Shown in pieces: positions 52,992 to 64,000 of a DNA stretch of 64,000 bases; position 1 is the stretch's first letter; each line of letters starts with the position of its first letter. This DNA comes from Senecio squalidus (Eukaryota; Streptophyta; Magnoliopsida; Asterales; Asteraceae): NCBI GenBank assembly GCA_910822075.1, contig CAJVGC010000060.1:15045717-15109716 (forward strand), in the 5' to 3' direction. The notes beneath the pieces are model-generated. The model ran no database searches. It saw only the letters and a program-made list of their open reading frames with translations, and had not been told where the DNA came from. A program made the position numbers and the translations under genes.

Positions 52992-55785
52992 TTAGCTCAA
53001 TTTAGCCGTTATGAGTCCTTCAAGTGATCCAATGAATGCTACAGCTGATACAAGAAAGCAAACGAAGCTAAAGGAACGAAGAGCTACCCATTTTTTTGTC
53101 CAAGGTGCGATCTTTTTTTGCACAAAGTACATTTCCACTGGGAAATATACGACAAGTGGCCAAAAGTTTAAGGCCCCTAATACTCCCAATACTTCGTTGA
53201 AATATGGAAACAACATAGCGATTCCAGTGGTAGACATAACGTATAGTGTTCTGAAACATAGTCTGAAGGGATTTAGTTGAATTGTCGTTATTAAGGGTAG
53301 CTTCAATCTGTAAAACTCGTTAACAAATCGACTCTCTGGGTATCTGTCGGAAAACCATGTTTCCACAAGGGCAAATACGGGCTGGCTGAAGACCTGTATA
53401 ACATTCACAGGAGAACATTTTGTAACGTTAGCGTAAGTTTTAGTTTTGACAAAGAACTAGAGGCATCAATTTCGACCCATTTCTTTCAACGAACTGCTCA
53501 GATGGGTCGAACGGGCAGAAACACATGAATTGTATTCGATTGCATAAAAACCCTCTAAATCCCTTTACTATGAAAAAGTTTACGTTTTTTTTGTTATAAT
53601 GTAATTTTCATAATTATATTTAACATATTAATTACTGTCATTTAAAATGGGATAAAAAAACTAAAATGTGTGGCACCTGATATCCACCAACAAGATGAAG
53701 AACGACACAGGCATTGGCTAAGTCAACAAGCCAATAAGGCTCGTAAAACCCGAATCCAGTCAAGAGATTCCCAGGCGTGTTGTTTCCAAACGCTGCATAC
53801 CCGAAGCTCCCACAACATAAATAAAAAAAGGTGGTGATAATTATTGCAGACCTTGAGGCTTTCTTCATGGTTTTGGTTTCAGATGGTGGTGATTTCAATG
53901 TATCCTTCATTAAAACGGGAAACCAAGATTTAGTATTTATTATTTAGAAAAAAATGCAACTTTGAGTGACCCCGTCAAGAACAGTACCTGGATTTCTAGA
54001 AGAATGATCGAGTACGGATACGCAAAAGCTATGTCTCCAAGACCCTGAAAAACTAGCCAGACTTTATCAGTTGCAGAAGCTCCGGGGACTCCTCCAATGC
54101 TCCCCATAATTTCCTGATTTTCTGAAAATTGAAAGGAAATAATATTTAACCCCTTTGTATGGAAACGAGTCAACTTGGGTTGTATCTTAGTTGAAACGGG
54201 TCAAAAGGGTAAAAGAAGGGGAAAAGCTAGATAAAAACGAAACAGGTCGAAAGGGTTAAGCAAGTCAAATGGGTCGAACGTGTTAAACAAGTCAAAAGTG
54301 GTTGTTCGTGTAGTCAAACTCGTACAGTGTCCTAAATCGTTCTATTTAAAAGAAAATATTTTACTATTGAAATAATGTAGTTTCTTTAATCATATATGAG
54401 ACATTAACTGTTTACAGAGTTCAAAAAATATTAATGGGTCGGGTTTGTTTGACCAGCCCAAAAATTACACATGTTGACCCCAACCCATTCTGATCACTAC
54501 CCAACCCGTCGACCGGAGCATTTTCCAGCATATTAATTAACAATCCATGATTACTTTGGCAAACAAATGTGGTTCTGGTTCTCCTTATACACAAGATATG
54601 ATCATATACTGTACTTAAAAATATAGGAAACTAGAGAAAACAACATGATGGGAATATGTACCGACAACTTGTGCAAAACCGAGCCCCAAACCAATAGTCG
54701 AGTAAGCAAACGACATGACAGCAGCAACAACTGACAACCATGCCATATCATGGAAATTTGGTATCTGAGACATGACAATTTGCACAAGTCCAAACAGCAA
54801 CATATAAATGCTGTCGGGATATTTACAATCTGCATCATGCCCTTCTTCATGGTAACAATTCGATTTTAGTATCGCCCTGCATCAATATCTATTAATGTCC
54901 CACAATCAAATGCATAAAATATCAATATCTTTAACGAAAAAATGGAAACAAGCAAACCAAGTTCACCTCATACTGGTAGCTGTTGCAATAGTATAAGCAA
55001 TAGTATTTCCATATAAACTCTCGTTTAAAAGCACTGCACATATCTTCTGGTTCTTCTCCCCTGCGTTTTTTTTTAAGTTAACTAACATAACATTTATGCA
55101 CCACCGATTGCTTTCTTAATGGGTATATGGTTCCGTTTATACACATTCTGGCAAAAAATATGTATCATGACGAAAATGCCGTTACAAAAAATTAACAACA
55201 AAAATGCTTTTGATGAGGTGTGTAATTAAATATCGGGTCACTGTCACATACAATATTTGATAACCTAACAATCAATCAATTAATTTAATCAAATTACGTT
55301 ATCAAACACGATAAGATTAGTAAAAAAAAACTAACCCAAATAATTATTAACAGCTTGAAGAAAAGAGCCATGTCTCTCAGGACCAAACTCAGAATGTGGA
55401 GAACGATAACAATCCGAAAGAATAGACGTAGAAACAGCAGTAACCGCAGCAAAAACAAGAATAGCAGGAGGACCAAACAGCCATCCAAGCTGAGCCAAAC
55501 TCCATCCTAATGATAAAACCCCTGCTCCCATAACTCCAGTTATTATATGAGCTATGGCCGTCCATATTGTCCCTGTAATTCAATCACAATAAAACAATAT
55601 TATATTTATGTTACATTTATGTTTTGCCAAAAATCAATTCGAGAAAATTTGTCCCATGCTAACTTTGTACTACGTAACAAAAATAAAATTCTGATTATGA
55701 GAAACATACCTGTTCTGTGTGTGATGTTGTTGGATGATGATGATGGGAGTAATGGTGATTTATGATTATGTGTGACGTCAGCCAT
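52992..55785 (-). CDS. AAP7: Amino acid permease (AAP7-like), seven exons
   Basis: Exons on the minus strand: 55785-55710, 55572-55336, 55060-54967, 54876-54662, 54121-53988, 53904-53677 and 53393-52992. All junctions have GT/AG borders and phases that join, giving 461 residues. The protein is a proton-coupled amino acid importer of the plasma membrane (AAAP family) with about ten membrane helices. Family hallmarks are GTIWTAIAHIITGVMGAGVL, WSLAQLGW, MSQIPNFHDMAWLS, YPYSIILLEIQDTL, TPGNLLTGFGFYEP, NACVVLHLVGGYQ and FWPLVVYFPVEM. The C-terminus (GLITAKLS) and other details resemble AAP7 rather than AAP1-6; subtype is inferred from memory of the family. TATAAAT lies about 85 bp upstream of the start (minus strand, 55867-55873), next to TTGACT. 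No lesion is seen. Confidence 0.9.
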
Positions 55786-55799
55786 AGAGAAAGAGAAGG

Positions 55800-56193
55800 G
55801 GAGAGTCGTGTGAGAGTAGGAGTGGGGGGGTTTTTCTGGGAAGAAATGACAAATCATCATGTTTTGATTTATAGTCAACCCAACAAATGCTAGCCTTCAC
55901 AAATTTAACATGTGTCACCTTTTTTGTTCTCACTTTTTTTATAACTTTTATAATTCAATTTACATTTATTTTTATATGTTTTCTATATCTAATCATATTA
56001 TTGATTTTAAAGAAAATTATTTTCTTTTTCGTTACGTGAGAAATGATTTATATTCCTATTCCACATACCTACTAATATGTCTAATGTCTTTAAATATTGT
56101 ATAATATTTACAATGCTTTGTTTTAACATTTAAATACATTAGTCATATTAGTAAAAGTGTGAAGTAGGTATGAATATCATATCTCCTTATAAG
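55800..56193. other. Upstream region of the permease gene
   Basis: Contains the TATA-like box for the permease (minus strand) and AT-rich DNA. No other gene. Confidence 0.5.
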
Positions 56194-56806
56194 AGCACAG
56201 GGAGTGGGTCGTTATCCCGCTCGTTGTCACCCCCACAACGACGTCATCACTGGCTTCTCGTTGTGGTTTGCGTTATCCACATAACGAGCCATTGATAATT
56301 ATGTGTTTTCTTTTTCTTTTTATCCTTTCTTTCCTATATCATTAATTGAATATTTCATATATTTCTAATCTAATTTTGTTAAAGTAATCTAAAATGGAGT
56401 CTATGGATCGGAGATGGAAGGTTAAAAGGAAGAAGATTGGTGATTTATCTTTTTCTTAAAATTTTATTTTTGATTTTATAGTTTTAGTTATTTGTATTTT
56501 GATGCTAAAGTTTTTTTTTTTTGCACTTTTAATTTCTTTTCTAATTTTATATTTTATAAAAAGTTAATTTTGTTTTAAATTTTATTATACGTTATTTATT
56601 TGTAGTTTTTTTTTAATAAGATGTTATATTTATTCTATTTAAATGTTAAAAAAAAAAAAAAAAAAAAAATAAATAAATTAAGGGTCTCACAGCTCCCACT
56701 AACTCAAGTTATCACTCCACCAAAAAATTCTTAATTAAATTGTAGATGTGACGTCAGTAAAAAATTTCATAACCATTTACAACTCTAGTTATCATTCTCC
56801 ATGCTC
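56194..56806. mobile_element. Possible PIF/Harbinger-like MITE
   Basis: GAGCACAGGGAGTGGGTCGTTATC at the left and the inverse of GTTATCATTCTCCATGCTC at the right form imperfect terminal repeats, flanked by TAA and TCA. The interior is AT-rich with a poly-A run (56649-56669). No ORF. Confidence 0.4.
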
Positions 56807-58120
56807 TCACCATATCTGAACTAAAATTTTCACATCACATGTTTTATGTTGGATAGTGTATGAATAAAGTTTGATAGGTTTTTATCCTATTTAAGAGATT
56901 GGATTTACTTATATTGTGTGACCTTTACTTTAAAAGTAACATGTCAACTAATGATGAGTTGTCAAAATGGTTGATTGATAAAAAAAATAAAAAATTAGAA
57001 AAAAAAGAATAAAAAAGGAAAAATATATGCTAGACCGTATATAATTACATTTTGAATTTTTTGTATACTCTATATTTTATGTATTACTAGCAGAAAACCC
57101 GCGCAATACAACGGGACAAAAACATTTTGAGCGATAAAATCTATATTATGTCGTTTCAGGCATTAACTTAATACATAGAAAATCACCCTAAATTTAAATT
57201 GTATTTAAACATTCACGGAACGAATATGTATTGTATTTTGAAAAATTTAATTGTTGTTATGGAAAGTTGAGTTGACAAATTAATGACAACAATAAAATGG
57301 AGGGGCAATTTAGTAATTTTCTTCTTAATTTTCAACATTAAAAAAAATACCCAAAATGCTTTATATATAGTATAGATATAGATATAGGTAAGTCAAAAGA
57401 AATAAAATTAAAAGAATTTCTTTTGATAAGTATTATAAGTTAAAAACCAATCTTAATCTATATTATAAAATAATATTTTAGCTTTTGGAATATTAAGGGA
57501 CAAAAATAAAAAAACAAATATTACATCATATAATATAAAAATTCATAATCTCTAAATTGATAAGTCAAATCATATATTAAAATATACAAGCTCTTTAATC
57601 AAATATTAATAAATTTATTCTAAACAATGTTTACTAAACATTGAACTTGACAAGCTCTTTAATCAAATATTAAGAAATTTATTCTAAACAATGTTTACTA
57701 AACATTGAACTTGATCTAGTGGTTTTCCTTTTATATTGGAAGGTTAAAATTTATTGTGGAGAATTCAACCTTGTTAGTTGTTAAAAGACTAGTTTTTTCT
57801 TTTTTTTTTGTTTCTTCTATAGTAAACAATCTCGAACATGTTACTTTTATTCTTTGTTTGTGTATCATAGATTGAGTTTATTTAAAATCATTATAAAATT
57901 AGAGACTAAATGAACCAATCAAAATCTTTTATTTTAAAAACCTATTTAAGTTTATTTTTATTTAGAAGTTAATTATCTTAAAAACCGTAAATATGTTAAA
58001 CGAATAAATTACACCATTAAAACACTTATTATTTCCATTTTCTATAGAGCACCCACTTGATATATTTTTGACGAAATTTTTTTTCGAATTTTTGACGGGT
58101 TTTGGAAAATTTAAATCATA
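56807..58120. other. AT-rich intergenic DNA with small repeats
   Basis: Holds a CTAGCAGAAAACCCGCGCAA start (57088) resembling that at 47072 and otherwise simple AT-rich sequence without ORFs. Confidence 0.4.
57587..57714. repeat. 64-bp tandem duplication
   Basis: 57587-57650 and 57651-57714 both read CAAGCTCTTTAATCAAATAT ... AACATTGAACTTGA, with about one mismatch. Confidence 0.9.
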
Positions 58121-58770
58121 AAATCACAGTTTTATCACATATGATATTAGTAGTTTGACTTATGATTTTTGTGTTCTTCTTTTTTAGTTTAGTTAAATAT
58201 ACATCATATAATATATTTAGGTTTTGAAATTCACATTTAGTGTTCATATCACATGTGATTTTACCTTATGAATATCAACATTTGACCAAAAACGAAGAAA
58301 AAAAAAGTCGTCAAAATTCGATATTTTTTCGGTTCCATATAGATTATACTTCATCTAATATTTTTGTGTTTATAAGTTTACATTTAAAGTTAAAATCGCG
58401 TGTGTTATTGACTTCTTTGTTTTAAAGTTCTACATATATTATAATATCACATATGATTTACGTTAATATCACATGTGATTTTAGTACCATCGGTCCATCA
58501 CATGTGATTTCGTTGAATTTTTTATAGGTTTTATTTAACTCTATATCATATAACGATTTTAGATCTTTAAATCAACATTTTATGTTAATATCACATGTGA
58601 TATAATCTTATAAGTTTAAACATTTGTCCAAAAACGAAAAAATAAAAGTTGTCAAAATTTGATTTTTTTCTTCGTTTAGATAAATAATACTTTATATAAC
58701 ATTTTTTGTTTTTGAAGTTTACTCATTTATGTTAAAATCACATGTGATATTAACGTTACAATTTTAATAC
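58120..58770. repeat. Cluster of ATCACATGTGAT palindromes in a diverged tandem repeat
   Basis: Exact or near-exact copies of the palindrome lie near 58130 (ATCACATATGAT), 58249, 58446, 58472, 58494 (partial), 58590 and 58737. They are part of two diverged units (about 58195-58430 and 58545-58760), both containing 'ccaaaaacgaa' followed by 'gtcaaaattcgat'-like sequence. No ORF. Confidence 0.65.
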
Positions 58771-59556
58771 CACCTGAAAATCGAAAAAATAAAAGTAGTC
58801 GAAAGTATATATGACCACAACTCTAATTAAAGAGGAGAACACGACGGTCGCAACGGTGTAATTTATTTTGTCTAACGATTAACGGTTTGCGAGATAAACT
58901 AATTTAAAAAATATAATTTAAAAGTGAGTTTTGATTTAATCTTAATCATTGAATTGAAAATAAATGAATGGTGAAAATTGAGTCTTTTAATTTTTAGAAA
59001 ATTAATCGATTTTTTAATTTTTTCCCTGTGAATCATATGCTTATTTGTTCAAGTTTTGGTTAACTTTATCGGTCAGTTTATGCTTATGTGTTCTAGTTAT
59101 TAGTTACAACCGCTCGTCTTTATGTTTATTTTGTTTAAGTTCCGGGTTACCTACTTTTCTCCCTTTATTTGTTGGTAGCCTCATACCTAGCATTATTTTG
59201 CCAGATCTATATTGTGTAAATATGCTGTTATATACCTATATGCTACTTAACATACGACCATATCTTTATCATATAATGAGGAGTCGAGTTGCATCGACAA
59301 CACATTGTTCGCGTCATTGAAAATATTGACCTCTTATCTATTAGAGAAAGAAAAAAAAAGTTAAAAATCATTATTGATGATGGTATGTATATAACCAATC
59401 TTGAAAAGAACACTACATTCACTAACCCTAACCCTAATGGTTAGAGATTCAAACAAATCTTTAGCTAAAAAAAGATGTGATATAAAAGAAAGAAAGCCGA
59501 CTCACTCGACATATATACGCTGTTACATGAACCTGAATTTAGCATTTTCTCATTCC
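58771..59556. other. Intergenic DNA downstream of the HSP70 gene
   Basis: An open frame at 59045-59320 has no recognisable motif and is not called. CTAACCCTAACCCTAA at 59419 is telomere-like but only two units long. Confidence 0.4.
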
Positions 59557-61566
59557 TTACATAAACCGACCAACTCTTGAGTGACACACAAGTTCCACTT
59601 CCTTCATAACTTCCGCGATCGCCTTGGTTTCTGCTAGCTTATTTATTTCAAGCCATTGCCTTACCATTTCCACCACATCATCCATATCCTTCAAATCTTC
59701 TTTACTTAGCCTCCTCCTGATGTCTCTATCCATCAATTTTGATTCTACGCCATTAATGTAATCTTCCAAAGCATTATAGGCATCTAACTTCTTTTTTACC
59801 TCTTGATTTGAGACGTTGTAACTATCTTCATTCTCCAACATCTTGTCCATTTCTTCCTTTGTAAGAATCCCTTTATCGTGTGTGATTGTGATTGTGTTTG
59901 AGTGACCGGTTGTTAGTTCTTCCGCAGAAACTTGGAAAATGCCATTAATATCAATGTTGAAACACACCTTTACTTTTGTCAAACCCTTAGGGGCAAGAGG
60001 GAGGTCGGAAAGCTCAAATTCACCTAGTAAGATGTTGTCTGTGGATCTCCTTCTCTCGCCCTGATAAACTTTAAACAGGAATGCAGATTGGTTGTCAATA
60101 ACAGACTCACGAATCGATTCCTTTGTAACAGGTATGGGTGTGTTTCTTGGGATTAAAACGTTCATGAATTCACCAAATGACTCGACACCAAGTGAAAGAG
60201 GGGTGACATCCGTCAACACCAAATCTCGAACTATTTGATTTCCTTTACCACTCATGTTTGCTGCCAAAACGGAAGCACCATAGGCAACCGCCTCGTCAGG
60301 ATTAATCTTCTTGCAGAGGTTCATACCGTCAAAGAAATCTTCTAACATTTGTTGGACTTTTGGAATCCTTGTTGACCCACCAACTAGAACCACCTCATCC
60401 ACCATGCTTTTCTCGAACTTGGCATCATCTAGACACCTTTGCACAGTTTCAATACACTTGTTAAACAAGTCCATATTTAGTTCCTCAAATTTAGCCCGAG
60501 TCAAATTTATGGAAAAATCAACACCATCGTACAAGCAATCAATATCTATGTTAGTCCTAGTTGTTGAGGAAAGTATCCTCTTTGCTTTTTCTGAAGCAAC
60601 CCTCAACCTCCCCAAGGCTCTCGGGTTCCTACCAATATCTTTCTTATATTTCTTACTAAATTCCGCAACAAGGTATTTCACAATTCGATTATCAAAGTCC
60701 TCACCACCTAAGTGAGTATCACCACCAACAGCTTTAACATCAAAACTCCCATTTTGGATGGTGACAAGGGAGACATCAAATGTACCACCACCCAAGTCAA
60801 AGATAAGCACATTCATTTTACCATTAATATTATCCCTCTCGTCTAGTCCGTAAGCAATAGCGGCTGCAGTTGGTTCACTAAGCAAACGTAGAACATCAAG
60901 GTCGGCAATTGTAGCTGCGTCTTTTGTTGCTTGTCTTTGTAAATCATTAAAATAAGCAGGAACAGTGATGACTGCAGATTTCACGTCGGCATTAAGGTAT
61001 GCAGTTGCTACCTCTTTCAAATTGACAAGAACCATGGATGAAATTTCTTCTGCAGAAAACCGCTTCTCGACATCCTTGTGTGTAACTTCAATCACAGGCT
61101 TTCCATTTTTCCCTTCTACAATTTTGAAAGGCCAAGCTTTCATGTCGGCCTGCACCATGGCATCACCATACCTCCTTCCAATTAGTCGCTTAGCATCTGT
61201 AAAATAAAAACAACAAAATTAATCAATAATGGAAGTATAGCAACGTCGGAAATACTATGAGTACTTCCTAAAAAAATTGGACGGTTTAGAAAGTAATTTT
61301 GTTCCATAAAGTAGGTGATTACAAAAAATATAAAGGTAAACGAAATATATACCAAAAACCGTGTTAATAGGGTTCATTGCGATTTGGTTTTTAGCTCCCT
61401 CGCCAATCAAACGCTCAGTATCATTAAAAGAGACAAAAGACGGCGTTGTCCTATTTCCTTGCTCATTAGCAATTATCTCAACTCGTCCACTTCGCCAAAC
61501 AGCTACACATGAATATGTTGTACCTAAATCGATTCCAATAGGTGGCCCGGGGCGTCTTGTAGCCAT
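59557..61566 (-). CDS. HSP70: Divergent HSP70 chaperone without EEVD tail, two exons
   Basis: Exon 1 61566-61353 and exon 2 61196-59557 (GT/AG intron after codon 71, as usual for plant cytosolic HSP70) encode 617 residues. It is an ATP-dependent chaperone of the DnaK/HSP70 family. The three signatures are present: IDLGTTYS (12-19), IFDLGGGTFDVSL (about 203-215) and VVLVGGSTRIPKVQ (about 340-353), plus DVTPLSLGVES at the start of the substrate-binding part. The lid region is altered: a short piece after KEEMDKML is missing, and the protein ends VCHSRVGRFM at TAA instead of a Gly-rich linker and EEVD, the docking site for TPR cochaperones. It has no signal or transit peptide, so it is probably cytosolic. 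The frame is intact, so it is likely an expressed divergent paralog, though early decay is possible. Confidence 0.88.
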
Positions 61567-61606
61567 ATTGATATTTATAAAATTATGATAATGTTTAAAA
61601 GTAATG

Positions 61607-61665
61607 TTCCAAAGAACAGACACAAACACAGACTATCCAACCCTGATTCACTATATATACATGTC
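61607..61665 (-). promoter_or_regulatory. Putative HSP70 promoter elements
   Basis: On the minus strand a TATATATAG-type box lies near 61652-61661, about 90 bp before the start codon. TTCCAAAGAA (61607-61616) has heat-shock-element pentamers in the wrong spacing (four bases between them instead of two). I see no canonical heat shock element in the 180 bp upstream. Confidence 0.3.
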
Positions 61666-61669
61666 AAAC

Positions 61670-62656
61670 CAATATATCAAGTGTTCATCAGTAGAACCGG
61701 CTCTTTTTCGTGTCTCACACGTTAAATAAAACCAAAAAACAAATACAAGTCAACTAAGAAAAGATGTAACCATACAGCCATACAACATAACTAATTGAGT
61801 CAAAAATGCTAGAAATGACTTATTAAATAGTTGATTTCTAAACTTTGATTCCATTGAACTAACACTCAGTTAATTGTCGTGCAATTATGTTATGAATTTT
61901 GAGAGATAATTTACACTCTACTTCTATAACCTTGTGTACATCTTTAGCTTGATCAAATCTGTTGGTATTTTTTGAATAAAATTTATAATGAGGTTGTAAA
62001 TCTTTGTTTTATAATATTTCGTGGGAGGTTCAGGAGCATCTAATTACATCGTTAGCTGGCTATAGGCAGAACCAATCCTTTGTTTGAGAAAATAAACAAA
62101 AAAACATGTAGACATATATGAAACAAGAGGATTGGGCGTTTATGTACATGTTAAAATTAGAAGGAAAACTAGAACATAGTTTTTAACTTGTTTAAATAGA
62201 ATAAAAACCTTAAATAAGTCGAGTTAAAAACCTCGTTACTATAAGAAAAAGGCTGATGAGCTCTTCCTATAAGCTTTGTCGAAACACACCAATAAAAGCT
62301 TTTTTGATATATCTAAAATGCAAAATGAATTAAATGAAGGGCAAATGGCTTGTGTATGCTTCCAACTTGACACCTTTTGCTATTGTGTACACCGTATTCA
62401 GAGATGTTCTATTGAGTAACACCACGTGACTTTTTTATTCTATTGAAGACACAAGGTAACCGTTTACCTACAAAAATCTATGTGTAACAAGTTACCATCC
62501 ACGTAAGCATCCACGTAAGTAAATTTGTCCACCTAAGCTTCCACCTACCCAGTCACAACCCGGATTTTAACCCATATTTTAAACCCGTTTTACAGACTTA
62601 TAAACCCTAACCCTAATTTTAACAAATTGTTACCCGTTTTTACCCAAAAAACCTAA
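61670..62656. other. Intergenic region between HSP70 and the zinc finger gene
   Basis: AT-rich without ORFs. AAACCCTAACCCTAA at 62603-62617, 40 bp before the next start codon, is a telo-box, a motif common in plant promoters and 5' UTRs. Confidence 0.45.
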
Positions 62657-63131
62657 ATGGCGATTCCCGTTTTTTGTGACTGTGGATTCGAAATCCACCC
62701 ACGTACATCTTGGACAAGCACGAATCCAGGAAAGAGATTCATCAGCTGCCCCGTAATGGTTAGTTTGTTAATTTTTAATTTTGCCCCAAATTGATTTCAA
62801 TTGATTTCAATTGATTTCAACACAAAACTGTAATCCTTTTTACAATTAACAGGATAAAGAAAGGAAATGCAACTTGTATATGTTTATTGACGAAGAAATC
62901 CGTAATCCTTATTACAAGAAACTCCTATTTAATCTTCATCTTGAATTGCAAAGACGTAGGGGAAGTATTGGAAATGCTGCTTATGAAGAGATAAAAGATT
63001 CAAGGATGGAAATGAACAAGATGATGAATGAGTTGACCTATGCAAAGTCAAAGATTGTGGTTTATGAAAAATTGGTTTTGATTTTGTTGATTGTTGTTGT
63101 ATTTTTAGCAGTTGGAGTAGGTTTTTTTTAG
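62657..63131 (+). CDS. Small GRF-type zinc finger protein with C-terminal membrane segment
   Basis: Exon 1 62657-62758 and exon 2 62853-63131 (donor ATG|GTTAGT, acceptor AACAG|GAT, phase 0) encode 126 residues. The N-terminus is a GRF zinc finger: Cys7 and Cys9 in CDCG, TSTNPGKRFISCP (Cys31) and Cys39 in RKCNLYMF. It is followed by a charged coiled-coil-like stretch (residues 65-100) and a hydrophobic C-terminal helix (LVLILLIVVVFLAVGVGFF) that could anchor it in a membrane. This layout is common among plant 'At4g04775-like' proteins whose function is unknown. GRF fingers elsewhere bind single-stranded nucleic acid. It ends tail to tail with the minus-strand gene at 63303. Confidence 0.75.
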
Positions 63132-63302
63132 CAAAATGATGTAAAGAACAAATTGTTGTTGTAATGTGTTTTGTTTTAGCAATTATAATAGATTGTGAAT
63201 TGTAATGACCTTTTTTGTTTTAGCAACAATAGCAACTTGAAAATGGATTGTCAATTGTACCAAAAGACATTGTTTTTCAAATTCCACACAACCAACTACA
63301 TA

Positions 63303-63927
63303 CTACTTTGCAATATCAATTGCATTGTCTTCCTTATCTCCTGGTCCCTGAACTTGCTTTCCCAGCTTTCTTTTCATGATTCTTTCACTTGGTCTTCTCA
63401 TCTTCACAGCTTTCTTCTGCTTTGGTGCTTCCTGTGAAGACTGACTGAACACTGGTTCCTGGCTTCCCAAATGCAACTCCTCACTATCATCCACATTTCC
63501 CAAAGGGACTGGTTCCTGGCTTCCAACAGCAGCATGTACATCTTCTTGAGTAATTGGCAATGGAACTTCAGGAGGCCACACAGGGACTGGGACACAGTTC
63601 TTACCTCTCCCTTCAAACACTTCACCTGTAACTGGATCAGTACATAATCCATATCCCCACCAATAAGGTAAAGGTCTCTTAATAGGGCCTAAGTAGTAGA
63701 TATAGTCAATACACAAGCCATTTCACTACTTAAATCAACATGATACTAAATTCATACCTGGCTCATATTTTGCATTTGGCCTTGGGACACCTGGAGCACT
63801 TGTTACACCCAAGCCTACACCTTTCTTTGCCCCATGTGATGAACCTAAGAAGAAATGTTCTGGATTTGACCCACCACCAAAAATACCTTGAATTGGTCCA
63901 GCTCCCAACAATTCATCAATATGTTTC
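63303..63927 (-). CDS. 3' part of an unrecognised gene, two exons, continuing past the window
   Basis: Exon 63927-63758 and last exon 63688-63303 are joined through AG|GTATGAA and CTTAG|GCCC in matching phase. The stop is TAG at 63305-63303. The encoded 185 residues have a Gly-rich start (GIFGGGSNPEHFFLGSS), a KRPLPYWWGYG segment, two SQEPV repeats and a basic C-terminus (MRRPSERIMKRKLGKQ). The C-terminal style recalls the tails of MuDR-like transposases in aster-family genomes, and GRF proteins are often near them, but I cannot confirm this. More exons are expected beyond 64000. Confidence 0.5.
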
Positions 63928-64000
63928 CTAAATAGTATATTTGTGAATTAAAAGAGTGTACAATAGTAATCACTGAACATAGTTTGTTTTGTACTAAAAA

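Noticed and set aside
59045..59320. A 91-codon secreted or membrane protein
   Set aside because: It is hydrophobic only because of T-rich DNA; no start context, no homologous feature.

Overview
The window is nuclear DNA of a flowering plant: introns with GT/AG borders, very AT-rich intergenic DNA, long TA and GA microsatellites, and dense nested transposable elements. The copia elements carry an extra 3' reading frame of a type I associate with Asteraceae genomes (Tanacetum, chrysanthemum, lettuce). An aster-family genome is therefore my best guess, but this is inference.

Layout. 1-144: last coding bases of an unrecognised gene. 145-11.97 kb: a mosaic of small DNA transposons. It holds two related MITEs (one with a 9-bp target duplication), a smaller MULE-type MITE with palindromic ends, two Stowaway MITEs inside a 1-kb direct repeat, two PIF/Harbinger elements inserted side by side at one TAA site, a CACTA terminus and a tRNA-derived SINE. 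11.97-16.4 kb: 3' half of a minus-strand Ty1/copia element. 17.2-19.0 kb: a 5'-truncated LINE between TA microsatellites. 20.73-33.99 kb: a complete but decayed 13.3-kb plus-strand Ty1/copia element (501- and 505-bp LTRs) lying in older repeat DNA that ends in a Ty3/gypsy 3' junction and LTR (34.86-37.2 kb). 37.35-41.39 kb: an inverted second copy of about 4 kb of the same copia element.

The gene-bearing part starts at 41.8 kb. A PRISE/progesterone 5-beta-reductase-like gene has a 13-codon first exon and a 5.9-kb intron full of transposon DNA. It is followed by remains of a tandem duplication (a 5'-truncated amino acid permease pseudogene, then a fragment of the reductase 3' end) and by an intact seven-exon amino acid permease (AAP7-like, minus strand). 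After AT-rich DNA comes a divergent HSP70 gene without the EEVD tail (minus), a small GRF-type zinc finger/membrane protein gene (plus), and the 3' end of an unrecognised minus-strand gene that leaves the window.

Most unusual signal: each of the two large copia elements carries its own short motif (about CGGGTGA in one, GCAGTAGTAAY in the other). The motif is scattered through LTR, coding and non-coding parts alike and often forms arrays with 19- to 61-bp spacing. The two motifs differ, but they sit in equivalent compartments of the two elements.
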